DNA of 35,953 bases from Chloroflexota bacterium. GTDB lineage: Bacteria; Chloroflexota; Anaerolineae; Anaerolineales; Anaerolineaceae. The notes beneath the pieces were generated by a model. It searched no databases and was not told the DNA's origin. It saw nothing but the letters and a program-made list of their open reading frames with translations. This document shows, piece by piece, positions 17,653 through 25,683 of the stretch; position 1 is the first letter of the stretch, and each line of letters starts with the position of its first letter. The stretch covers positions 1-35,953 of the forward strand of contig JAJFTV010000168.1 in NCBI GenBank assembly GCA_021372725.1. The letters are read 5' to 3'. The position numbers and the translations under genes were made by a program.

Positions 17653-19089
17653 ATGTGGCATCAATATATCAATGCCTCCTCAATAGCGGAAGTCTTGGAA
17701 TTACTTTCGGTAAACAAGCATAAAGCCAGGATAGCAGCAGGCTCTACTGACCTCATTCTTGAGATGGAGAGGGGTTTGAGGCCGGATACGGAACTGCTCA
17801 TCGACATCACAAGGATTCCAGAGTTGGACCTGATTACGATGGATGAGGAAGGTTTTATCCATATTGGACCGCTGGTTACGCATAACGAGTGCGTACGCTC
17901 AAGAATCATTCGCGAATATGCGTTCCCTCTCGCCCAGGCCTGTTGGGAAATCGGATCTCCACAAATACGCAACCGGGGCACGGTTGCCGGTAATCTGATC
18001 ACGGCATCTCCTGCCAACGATACCATATCACCGCTTGTTGCATTGGACGCATCTCTATTACTAAAATCCGCCAAAGGGGAAAGAGTTGTACCCCTGGAAC
18101 ATTTCTATAGCGGGGTAAGAAAAACCGTCATGGAAAGCGATGAAATGCTGACAGACATTTTCTTTAGAAAAATGTCCCCTCGTCAAAAAGGAATATTCCG
18201 TAAATTCGCCTTGAGACGCGCACAGGCAATTTCTGTTGTCAATGCAGCTATCATTCTGACCTTTGAAAAATCCTCAGAACGTACCACAATCAAAAATGCT
18301 TCCATAACTCTTGGTGCGGTTGCTCCGCGAATTATTCATGCTGTTCAAGCAGAAGCATCTTTGCTGAATGCAATATTGGATGATAATTCCATCGAACAGG
18401 CTGCGGTTGGCGCAGCAGCAGATGCCATACCCATCAGCGATCTTCGCAGCTCCGATCTTTATCGCAAGCGAATCGTAAAGGTGACGGTCAGACGGGCTCT
18501 AAAAGCTCTCGCCGATGGAAAAGAAAAGGAAAGTTTTCCAAAAGAGCCTGTCTATTTATCAGGAAAAACACAACCCGCACTCCTGCCGGCACCCTGGAAA
18601 ACGGGTGACCCAATTCAAGTTCACATCAACGGCACCCTTCGTGAATTTAGAGCGGGTGAAAGTAAAACATTACTAAGGCTGTTACGCGAAAATGGGTTGT
18701 TAACCGGAGTAAAGGAAGGCTGTGCTGAGGGAGAATGTGGAGCTTGCACAGTTTTTCTGGACGGCAAGGCAGTAATGGCATGCCTTGTTCCAGCCCCCAG
18801 AGCTCATGGAGCAGAGATCATCACCATTGAGGGTGTTTCGAAAGATAATGCAAATCCTGTTCAGGAGGCATTTGTAGAGGAGGGTGCGGTACAGTGCGGT
18901 TACTGTACTCCCGGTTTTATCATGTCGGCTGTCAAGCTGTTGGAGGAAAAACCTGCTCCTACCCGCGATCAAATCAAACAAGCAATAACAGGAAATCTGT
19001 GCCGATGTACAGGTTATTACAAGATTATCGACGCAATAGAATTGGCTGCCAACAAAGGAGGACAAGGTGAGCAAATATCGCGAATCTGA
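17653..19089 (+). CDS. Xanthine dehydrogenase-family subunit, FAD domain fused to [2Fe-2S] domain
   Basis: A 478-residue fusion of two subunits of molybdenum hydroxylases. Residues about 1-285 are the FAD-binding subunit (XdhB/CoxM type): ARIAAGSTDLILEMERG and IRNRGTVAGNLITASPANDT contact FAD. Residues about 315-478 are the two-cluster iron-sulfur subunit (XdhC/CoxS type): plant ferredoxin cysteines C357, C362, C365, C377 and the second set C415, C418, C450, C452 (QCGYC and NLCRCTGYY). The order FAD then [2Fe-2S] is the reverse of eukaryotic and common bacterial fused XdhA. Start 17653 was chosen for AGGAGAG upstream; an in-frame ATG at 17623 would overlap the LLM gene. It carries electrons from the molybdenum site to FAD. 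Confidence 0.93.
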   Translation: MWHQYINASSIAEVLELLSVNKHKARIAAGSTDLILEMERGLRPDTELLIDITRIPELDLITMDEEGFIHIGPLVTHNECVRSRIIREYAFPLAQACWEIGSPQIRNRGTVAGNLITASPANDTISPLVALDASLLLKSAKGERVVPLEHFYSGVRKTVMESDEMLTDIFFRKMSPRQKGIFRKFALRRAQAISVVNAAIILTFEKSSERTTIKNASITLGAVAPRIIHAVQAEASLLNAILDDNSIEQAAVGAAADAIPISDLRSSDLYRKRIVKVTVRRALKALADGKEKESFPKEPVYLSGKTQPALLPAPWKTGDPIQVHINGTLREFRAGESKTLLRLLRENGLLTGVKEGCAEGECGACTVFLDGKAVMACLVPAPRAHGAEIITIEGVSKDNANPVQEAFVEEGAVQCGYCTPGFIMSAVKLLEEKPAPTRDQIKQAITGNLCRCTGYYKIIDAIELAANKGGQGEQISRI

Positions 19090-19429
19090 GAGTAGTTCAA
19101 CCGGTAAGATAACCGGTATACATCCTATATGGCGGGGTATTGGTTTTATATTTATGACAATAACCCCCATTCTCGCTTATTACACGACAGTCGTAGTTCT
19201 GTCACTCAATTCGACCAAGCACTGGTTCACAATACCACGTTCCCTGCTTGCTCATGGTTCTGATCCCTATTTATGGATAAAAATCGGTGGAACATTCGTT
19301 GTCGTCTTTATCGTGTATATCATTTTTATGTTGATAACTTTTTTGACTTACAGGTTATTTGGCCCCTCCAGGCTTGGGCCCTTGGACGCGCCACAAACCG
19401 GTTTTTCTGGCAAAGCACATCGCAGGTGA
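19067..19429 (+). CDS. Small membrane protein between hydroxylase subunit genes
   Basis: A 120-residue protein with two predicted transmembrane helices (about 24-48 and 76-98) and a proline/glycine-rich tail ending in FGPSRLGPLDAPQTG. I recall similar IHPIWRGIGF...GPxRxGPLDAP proteins in Anaerolineae genomes, but not a function. The start is GTG 19067, with AAGGAGG (19055-19061) five bases upstream, overlapping the end of the FAD/[2Fe-2S] gene by 23 bases. It ends 22 bases before the molybdopterin subunit gene. The position implies a link to the hydroxylase, for example membrane anchoring or passing electrons to a quinone, but there is no heme, iron-sulfur or quinone motif. It may simply be a lineage-specific protein trapped in the operon. 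Confidence 0.75.
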   Translation: MSKYRESESSSTGKITGIHPIWRGIGFIFMTITPILAYYTTVVVLSLNSTKHWFTIPRSLLAHGSDPYLWIKIGGTFVVVFIVYIIFMLITFLTYRLFGPSRLGPLDAPQTGFSGKAHRR

Positions 19430-19451
19430 AGCTTTTTAAATAAGGAATTCC

Positions 19452-21674
19452 ATGACGACAGGAAACTCCATACAACGGGTTGATGCACTGGCAAAATCAA
19501 AAGGTCAAACACAATTTGCCGGTGACTATAATTTTCCTGACCAGTACCATCTAAAGATTCTCTTCTCGAAATATCCCCATGCAATCATTCATTCAATTGA
19601 TGCAACGGAAGCGGAAAAACTGGAAGGGGTGGCAGCCGTATTTACCGCCAAAGATGTACCCGTAAATGAATATGGCCTGATTTACACCGATCAGCCTGTC
19701 TTGTGCGGACCAGGCTCCAGCAAACCCTATACGGATCGGGTGCGTTTTATCGGCGACCAGGTAGCGGTTGTGGTCGCGGAGACGGAGGAAATTGCTGCGC
19801 AAGCGATAAAATTAATTCGCGTAGATTATGAGCCTTTGCCCATTATCACCAACCCGCAAGCTGCGCTGCAAACCGATTCCATTCTCTTACATCCAGATAA
19901 AGCAACAAATGTTATCGGCAGTTACCGTATCAGAAAGGGGGATCTTCAAAAAGGCTTCAACGAAGCTGTTGTTGTTATCGAATCTTCGTATGAAACCCCG
20001 GCACAGGAACATGCTTTTCTTCAACCGGAAGCAGGTGTTGCTTTTATCGATGCAGAAAACAGGATTACAGTCGTGGCTGCCGGCCAATGGGCGCATGAAG
20101 AACAGGATCAAATTGCCCATGCTTTGAACCTCTCAATCGATCAGGTTAGAGTCATCCATCCGGCAATTGGTGGAGCCTTTGGCGGTCGGGAAGATATTTC
20201 CATTCAAATTGTTCTGGCATTGGCAGTCTATCGCCTGTCACAAAAAGGAATCCATCGACCTGTAAAACTCATCTGGAGCCGCGAAGAATCCATCATTGGC
20301 CATGCCAAACGGCACCCTTATTACATGAAAACACGCTGGGGAGCCACCAAAGAGGGAAAACTGGTCGCTGCTGAAATAGAATTGATTGCTGATGGTGGTG
20401 CATACGCTTATACCTCTACAAAGGTTTTGGCGAACGCTACGTTAATGTGTGCCGGTCCGTATGAAATTCCGAATATTCACGTCGATGCTTGTGCTGTGTA
20501 TACCAATAATTTGCCAAACGGTGCATTTCGAGGCTTCGGCGGCCCACAAGGGGCTTTTCTGGCGGAAATGCAAATGAACAAGTTGGCAGCCGCCCTGGAA
20601 ATCGACCCGGTTGAAATTCGTATGCGTAACCTGCTTGATGAAGGAAAATTGATTTCCATGAATTCCAAATTACCCAGGGGAGTCACGATCAAACAGGTGT
20701 TAAGTGATTGCGCTGAGGCAGCGGGTTGGCAAAACAGATCAGGAATCTGGAAGGAAAGAGAAGAAGAAGAAACGGGCGAAGTAAAAAATGACAAATCCTA
20801 CATTCGTCGTGGGAAGGGAATCGCTTGCGCCTATAAAAATGTCGGCTTTTCATTTGGAGCACCTGAAGCATCCACTGCTATCGTTGAATTGCACGGTAAA
20901 AGTGAAATCGATTATGCGGTTGTGCATCATGCCGGGTCTGATGTAGGGCAGGGCGCGCATACCGTATTTGCGCAGGTTGCTGCCGAAGCACTGGATTTGC
21001 CAGTAGAAAAAATCAGGCTGGTGACCGGGGATACTGCTTTTACATGCAATTCGGGAAGCGCGTCAGCATCCAGAATGACCTTTATGGCAGGGAATTCGAT
21101 CATCGGTGCAGCCCAGGCAGCCCTGGAGAAATGGAAACAGGAAGAACGACCAGCCTGTGCAGAATTTACATTTATACCTCCGGCAACTACACCGATGAAT
21201 CACGAAACCGGTGAGGCCATGCCGAACTTTTCTTACGGTTATGTGGCCGAATCGGTCGAACTCGAAGTGGATATCGAAACAGGACAAATAAGAATTTTGA
21301 AAGTGATTTGTTCTGACGATGTGGGGCATGCCATTAACCCGCAACAAGTTGTTGGACAGATGGAAGGTGCTATTGTTCAGGCATCCGGGTACGCGATTCT
21401 AGAAAATTTCATCCAACGCGATGGCCATGTCATAACCGACCGTTTATCCACCTACCTGATTCCTACTGTTTTGGATATTCCGGATGCAGTGGAATCTCGA
21501 ATTCTGGAATTCATGGATCCAATTGGCCCATTTGGAGCGCGCGGCATGGGTGAAATGCCGTACCTGCCTCTGGTCCCTGCCATTGCGCATGCCTTGTATA
21601 ACGCAACGGGTGTCTGGTTTAATCACTTTCCGTATACGCCGGAAGTCATTTCTTCGACACTGGATCCATTTTAG
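19452..21674 (+). CDS. Xanthine dehydrogenase-family molybdopterin-binding subunit
   Basis: A 740-residue large catalytic subunit (XdhA/CoxL superfamily). Motifs in order: RFIGDQVAVVVAET, QEHAFLQPEAG, GGAFGGRED (glycine-rich loop beside the molybdenum site), KRHPYYMKTRWG, GAFRGFGGPQ and the active-site base E701 in GARGMGEMP. The loop reads AFRGFGGPQ as in xanthine dehydrogenases, not AYRCSFR as in aerobic CO dehydrogenase, so a purine or related N-heterocycle hydroxylase is most likely. It would hydroxylate the substrate with water and pass electrons to the fused iron-sulfur/FAD subunit. The adjacent mocA points to a molybdopterin cytosine dinucleotide cofactor. The exact substrate is not decided by these residues. 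Confidence 0.92.
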   Translation: MTTGNSIQRVDALAKSKGQTQFAGDYNFPDQYHLKILFSKYPHAIIHSIDATEAEKLEGVAAVFTAKDVPVNEYGLIYTDQPVLCGPGSSKPYTDRVRFIGDQVAVVVAETEEIAAQAIKLIRVDYEPLPIITNPQAALQTDSILLHPDKATNVIGSYRIRKGDLQKGFNEAVVVIESSYETPAQEHAFLQPEAGVAFIDAENRITVVAAGQWAHEEQDQIAHALNLSIDQVRVIHPAIGGAFGGREDISIQIVLALAVYRLSQKGIHRPVKLIWSREESIIGHAKRHPYYMKTRWGATKEGKLVAAEIELIADGGAYAYTSTKVLANATLMCAGPYEIPNIHVDACAVYTNNLPNGAFRGFGGPQGAFLAEMQMNKLAAALEIDPVEIRMRNLLDEGKLISMNSKLPRGVTIKQVLSDCAEAAGWQNRSGIWKEREEEETGEVKNDKSYIRRGKGIACAYKNVGFSFGAPEASTAIVELHGKSEIDYAVVHHAGSDVGQGAHTVFAQVAAEALDLPVEKIRLVTGDTAFTCNSGSASASRMTFMAGNSIIGAAQAALEKWKQEERPACAEFTFIPPATTPMNHETGEAMPNFSYGYVAESVELEVDIETGQIRILKVICSDDVGHAINPQQVVGQMEGAIVQASGYAILENFIQRDGHVITDRLSTYLIPTVLDIPDAVESRILEFMDPIGPFGARGMGEMPYLPLVPAIAHALYNATGVWFNHFPYTPEVISSTLDPF

Positions 21675-21703
21675 GCTGCGGTTCGTTTGACAATCAACTT
21701 TGC

Positions 21704-22315
21704 ATGAAGAAAATTGCTGTACTGATCCTTGCGGCAGGCAAGGCAAGCCGGTTCGGAACCGAAAAACTGATTCAAAAGCTGCCCAACGGGACGCCACTGA
21801 TTCGGCACATTGCCGAAACTGTATTGGAAACAGTATTATCTCCAGTTGTCGTTGTAACGCCAGAAGATGACCGGATTTTACGAGAAACCTTAAGCGGTCT
21901 CGACGTTTTGTTCGCTGCCAATCCGAACTCGCAGCTTGGCATCAGCAGCTCCTTGCAAACAGGCATCCTAAATACCCCACAGGATTGTGATGCCTGTATG
22001 GTTGTTTTAGGCGACCAGCCATTTATCAGCAACGATTTACTTCTTCTACTTGCTGAGGAATATTCACATTCACAGGCCGAAATTGTTTATCCTGCCGTCA
22101 AAGGCAAGAGATCAAACCCTGTACTCCTGGATCGGATAGTGTTCTCATCTCTTATGGAACTGCAAGGTGATATTGGCGCCAGAGTGATTTTCCAAAAATT
22201 CAACAACCATGTCGTGGATTGGCCAGACAGTAGATTGCTGCTGGATTTGGATACACCTGAAGATTTGCAGCGTATTATTGATGAATGGGAAATTCGTAAT
22301 CAGGACATTCCCTGA
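21704..22315 (+). CDS. mocA: Molybdenum cofactor cytidylyltransferase (MocA type)
   Basis: A 203-residue nucleotidyltransferase of the MobA-like NTP_transf_3 family. The nucleotide-binding loop LAAGKASRFGTEK (about 9-21) and VVLGDQPFIS motif (GDQP metal-binding aspartate) are intact. MocA converts molybdopterin to its cytosine dinucleotide form required by xanthine dehydrogenase-family enzymes; the E. coli homologue YgfJ sits in a similar cluster. The gene lies 29 bases after the molybdopterin subunit gene on the same strand, so it belongs to this operon. A MobA (guanylyltransferase) identity is the alternative but is less likely next to an XDH-type enzyme. Confidence 0.88.
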   Translation: MKKIAVLILAAGKASRFGTEKLIQKLPNGTPLIRHIAETVLETVLSPVVVVTPEDDRILRETLSGLDVLFAANPNSQLGISSSLQTGILNTPQDCDACMVVLGDQPFISNDLLLLLAEEYSHSQAEIVYPAVKGKRSNPVLLDRIVFSSLMELQGDIGARVIFQKFNNHVVDWPDSRLLLDLDTPEDLQRIIDEWEIRNQDIP

Positions 22316-22392
22316 CATTCTTTCACCATATATTTGATCGCTGCATCGATTGTCGCCTGTGAGTTGGTCTCTTCGGTGGACAAGGAAATATT
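22300..22392 (-). other. Possible gene remnant between mocA and the serine hydrolase
   Basis: On the minus strand a 30-codon open stretch from just after TAA (22393-22395) to TGA (22300-22302) reads like the end of a normal protein (STEETNSQATIDAAIKYMV, then KECQ). It has no ATG near its start and no ribosome site, and overlaps the last codons of mocA. It may be the C-terminal stub of a deleted gene. I could not name the family, and chance is a real possibility for a segment this short. Confidence 0.2.
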
Positions 22393-22405
22393 TTAACAGT
22401 CGGGG

Positions 22406-24016
22406 CTATTTTCTCAAAAATTGTATATTCTGCACCCGACCTGCATTCAGGGTAAAGCCGGTAACTTTGCCATTTATCATTTCGGCAACGAGAATCGTGT
22501 TTGAAAGCACGTCACCTTCTATTATAAACAAATAATTCTCGCAGGTTACCAGGCCGCCTTTATGCCGGCCCAATTTAAGCTCTAATTCTTCACCAACCAA
22601 AGAAATCTTGATCGTCGCGAATAGTTCAGTACTGTAGTACTCGCCAACCATGGCCTGTTTTTCGGCAACCGATAGGGCTACTTCTGGCAGTTTGATGAGT
22701 GTTTCGGGTTTTTTGCCGCGTTCAAAATCGAAAAGGATGATGGGTTTGCCATTTCGTTCCGAGAAATCCAGTGTACCGCGGATGGGGGCATTGAAGAGAT
22801 GAAAACGGCTGGGCGAGGAGGGAGTTAAGGGTAATGGGGTCCCTCCCATATCCAGTGCCAGGGTCTTGTCTGCCAAAACGATTTTCAGAGAAATTTCACC
22901 TTCTTCGCTGAAGTAATAACCCTCTTTTCCTCTAAGATCATTTTGCTTTAGTTCCAGCGGGGCGATTGTTTCCGGGGTCTGTTCCAAATCAGCAGTGAAA
23001 TACTCACCGAGCAAGATATCGGCTGCTCGCATGGCAATATTGGGGGCAGAAACAAGGCTGCTGTTGGAAAGACAGATCAACGTCAGTTTCTGTTCCGGGA
23101 AACGGGCGAACTCAGCCGAATAGCCGCCATTATTCCCAGCGTGCTCAACCCTGTTCATGCCCCGGTATTTTTCAACGGTCAGCCCAAATGCGTATGGAAT
23201 GAGTTCACCATTGTTGAGCCGGGTGGTTTCGAGGATGCGTTCCATCAGCGCCGGGTCACCCTTGCCAAGCTTATTATTGTAAAAATTTCGATCCCAGAGT
23301 GCCAGATCTTCTACGTTTGAGTAAATCCCGCCGCTGCCAATGGTTTCCAACCCGGGTACATTGATACGATAACCTTTCTCAGGAGAATACTGGTAACCGA
23401 TGGCTCGATGTGGAACAGGTTCTTTTCGGTCGTCATGGAAATGAGTGTTTTTCATCCCAAGCGGGCCAAATATGTTCTCCTGGGCAAACTGCCGTAATGT
23501 CTGACCTGTTATGCGCAGAACAATTTCTGACAACAAGAAGTAGCCGGAATTGGAATAGAGATAACGATCACCGGGCTTGAAATTCAATTGTTTCTGATTG
23601 ACGATGAGATGGAGTGCATCTTCAGGTGTGATCAATTCATCGTTGTCCCTGCCGGAAAGAGCATTCAATTCCAGATAGTCCCGTAAACCGCTGGTGTGAT
23701 GGATCAAATGTTGAATTTGGATAATATCTCCATAATCAGGAATCTCCGGGATATATTTTCGAACATCATCCTGAACTGAGAGAAGACCTTTTTCTTCCAA
23801 CAAGGCGACGGAAAAAGCGGCAAACTGTTTTGAACAGGAAGCAATGTAAAATGTAGTAAATGGCTGGATTGTTGCACTATGTTCAAGTGTCGCCATACCA
23901 AATCCCTTTTTATAAATAATTTCTCCATCGTTTACAATGGCAAAGGCGCAACCGGGTGATTTGGTAGAGTCATTTTTGGCAAACAATTCATCAATTTTTT
24001 CGAATCGATCTGACAT
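22406..24016 (-). CDS. Serine hydrolase, beta-lactamase/penicillin-binding protein-like (class C fold)
   Basis: A 536-residue protein of the serine beta-lactamase-like superfamily. The SxxK motif is ASCSKQFA with S60 and K63, the YxN motif is YSNSGY (Y154, N156), and the third motif is HAGNNGGY. A C-terminal beta-rich domain (about 355-536) follows, similar to the lipocalin-like tail of many esterase or D-aminopeptidase members. No signal peptide is seen from the chosen start. Start 24016 was preferred because AGGAGA precedes it and the family domain begins there; an in-frame ATG at 24127 would lie in the divergent promoter. Substrate is unknown: peptides, esters or amides are all possible. 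It is transcribed against mocA and diverges from the hydantoinase gene. Confidence 0.88.
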   Translation of the reverse strand: MSDRFEKIDELFAKNDSTKSPGCAFAIVNDGEIIYKKGFGMATLEHSATIQPFTTFYIASCSKQFAAFSVALLEEKGLLSVQDDVRKYIPEIPDYGDIIQIQHLIHHTSGLRDYLELNALSGRDNDELITPEDALHLIVNQKQLNFKPGDRYLYSNSGYFLLSEIVLRITGQTLRQFAQENIFGPLGMKNTHFHDDRKEPVPHRAIGYQYSPEKGYRINVPGLETIGSGGIYSNVEDLALWDRNFYNNKLGKGDPALMERILETTRLNNGELIPYAFGLTVEKYRGMNRVEHAGNNGGYSAEFARFPEQKLTLICLSNSSLVSAPNIAMRAADILLGEYFTADLEQTPETIAPLELKQNDLRGKEGYYFSEEGEISLKIVLADKTLALDMGGTPLPLTPSSPSRFHLFNAPIRGTLDFSERNGKPIILFDFERGKKPETLIKLPEVALSVAEKQAMVGEYYSTELFATIKISLVGEELELKLGRHKGGLVTCENYLFIIEGDVLSNTILVAEMINGKVTGFTLNAGRVQNIQFLRK

Positions 24017-24108
24017 GAAACATCTCCTGTGAATTCGATTTATGAGCCTGTAGAAAAGGAATCGATACGGTTTGAATCTCTTATATCCTTTGGCATTCAA
24101 TCCGGTAA

Positions 24109-24144
24109 TAGTATACATGAACTTCATTCGCGTTCATGTATAAT
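24109..24144. promoter_or_regulatory. Divergent promoter with 11-bp inverted repeat (operator candidate)
   Basis: TATACATGAAC (24112-24122) and GTTCATGTATA (24132-24142) form a perfect 11-bp inverted repeat with a nine-base spacer. The right arm runs into a perfect plus-strand -10 TATAAT (24139-24144), 33 bases before ATG 24177. The left arm runs into a minus-strand TATACT (24110-24115) for the serine hydrolase. CATGAA in each arm lies 17 bases from the -10 of the same strand. This is the layout expected for one regulator controlling both genes at once. No regulator gene is adjacent. Confidence 0.55.
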
Positions 24145-24176
24145 TTGATGTTGAATTTGCAAAAAGGGGCATCACA

Positions 24177-25595
24177 ATGAAATACGATCCTGTCAGGAAA
24201 AACGATCTTGTTATCAAAAATGGTCTGGTCATTCAGGAAGATCATATCCAAAAAACGGATATCGGTATTGCGTCAGGAATTATTCAAAAAATAGGTCCCG
24301 ACCTGGAAGGGGACGAGGTTATCGATGCGCGGGATTTGTATGTCATTCCAGGAGGGATTGATCCACATGTTCATTTAGAAATGAGAGCCGGTGAAATCAC
24401 ATCCAGCGATGATTGGGAAAGTGGCACCATCGCTGCGGCAATTGGCGGGACAACAACCGTAATCGATTTTATTGAGCCCAGGAAAACACAATCGCTCATG
24501 GATGCGTTGGATGAGCGAAAGGCTATGGCGGAAAATCACTCTGTAATTGACTATTCCATGCACATGACATTAATCGGCAGTGGGCCTTCTCAATTTAAAG
24601 GAATTCAAAATGTTGTAAATGCCGGAATTACCTCATTTAAGACCTATACCACTTACGGGATAAAGCTCACCGATGAAGAGATGATTTCTGCTATGACGGA
24701 GGTAAACAGATCCGGCGGGATGGTGATGACACACTGTGAAAATGATGCCATCATCGAGTATTTGCGCCATCAGTTGATTTCAGAAGGCAAGGTTACTCCT
24801 CAATATCATCCATTCAGTCGGCCTGTGGATGCAGAGGGTGAAGCCGTGGAGAGAGTCATCGCCCTGGCAAATACTGCACATGTGCCGGTGTACATCGTGC
24901 ATGTATCCACCAGCCAGGGAGCTGATGCCATCCGGCGCGCAAGATCACGCGGCCAGACAGTGTGGGGGGAGACATGTCCGCAATATCTGTTACTCACCGA
25001 AGATGAATACAAACGCCCAGGTTTTGAACCGGCCAAATATCTCTGTCAACCGCCTTTACGTTCGAAGGAGAACAATATCGCACTTTGGAAAGGCCTTGCA
25101 GAAGATACCTTGCAAACAGTCGGTACCGATCATTGCCCTTTCTTTTACAACGGACAAAAAGACAGAGGAAAAGATCTTTTTACGAAAATACCAGGGGGTA
25201 TGCCAGGGATTGAGAGCAGATTATGCCTGACTTTTACCTATGGTGTTGGAAAAGGAATAATTGACCTGATCCGGTGGGTGGAAGTCATCAGCGGCAATCC
25301 CGCAAAGATATTTGGTCTTTATCCACGAAAAGGCTGTCTTCTACCAGGAAGTGACGCGGATATCGTATTGTTTAATCCGAATAAATCAGGGGTAATTTCC
25401 CGGGAAATGTTGCACGAAAATGTGGATTACACGCCTTATGAAGGATTTCTGTACCAGGGATATCCGGTGATGACAATTGCGGCTGGACAAGTCATTGCCA
25501 GAAATGGGGAATTTACTGGAAAAGGACATAAGGGGAAATTTATCAGCAGGAAACCGGCCGATCTTGGGAAATTTAGAACACACGAGGGAAAATAA
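24177..25595 (+). CDS. hyuA: Dihydropyrimidinase / D-hydantoinase
   Basis: A 472-residue cyclic amidohydrolase. Metal ligands are visible: H64-V-H66 in DPHVHLEM, the carbamylatable K155 in SFKTYTTYG, the histidine in MTHCEN, the histidine in VYIVHVSTSQGA and D318 in VGTDHCPF. It opens dihydropyrimidine or hydantoin rings; the E. coli homologue HyuA lies in the yge/ygf island with ssnA and xdhD. It is close to the xanthine dehydrogenase genes and would suit a later ring-opening step. The C-terminus (MTIAAGQVIARNGEF) is complete. Ribosome site AAAAAGGGG precedes ATG 24177. Allantoinase or dihydroorotase are less likely given the length and motifs. Confidence 0.92.
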   Translation: MKYDPVRKNDLVIKNGLVIQEDHIQKTDIGIASGIIQKIGPDLEGDEVIDARDLYVIPGGIDPHVHLEMRAGEITSSDDWESGTIAAAIGGTTTVIDFIEPRKTQSLMDALDERKAMAENHSVIDYSMHMTLIGSGPSQFKGIQNVVNAGITSFKTYTTYGIKLTDEEMISAMTEVNRSGGMVMTHCENDAIIEYLRHQLISEGKVTPQYHPFSRPVDAEGEAVERVIALANTAHVPVYIVHVSTSQGADAIRRARSRGQTVWGETCPQYLLLTEDEYKRPGFEPAKYLCQPPLRSKENNIALWKGLAEDTLQTVGTDHCPFFYNGQKDRGKDLFTKIPGGMPGIESRLCLTFTYGVGKGIIDLIRWVEVISGNPAKIFGLYPRKGCLLPGSDADIVLFNPNKSGVISREMLHENVDYTPYEGFLYQGYPVMTIAAGQVIARNGEFTGKGHKGKFISRKPADLGKFRTHEGK

Positions 25596-25617
25596 AAAAA
25601 CAGAATCAAACCCTCTC

Positions 25618-25646
25618 AAAATCGATAAAATATTTATTCGGATTTT
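25618..25646. terminator. AT-rich hairpin between convergent genes, possible terminator
   Basis: AAAATCGATAAA pairs with TTTATTCGGATTTT with two unpaired bases and a four-base loop. It lies in the 88-base gap between the convergent hydantoinase and dehydrogenase genes, where a bidirectional terminator would be expected. The stem is AT-rich and only partly followed by a uridine run, so this is moderate evidence. Confidence 0.35.
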
Positions 25647-25683
25647 CATGGCGTATTCAAATGAGCAGACTTTCTGGCAATAA

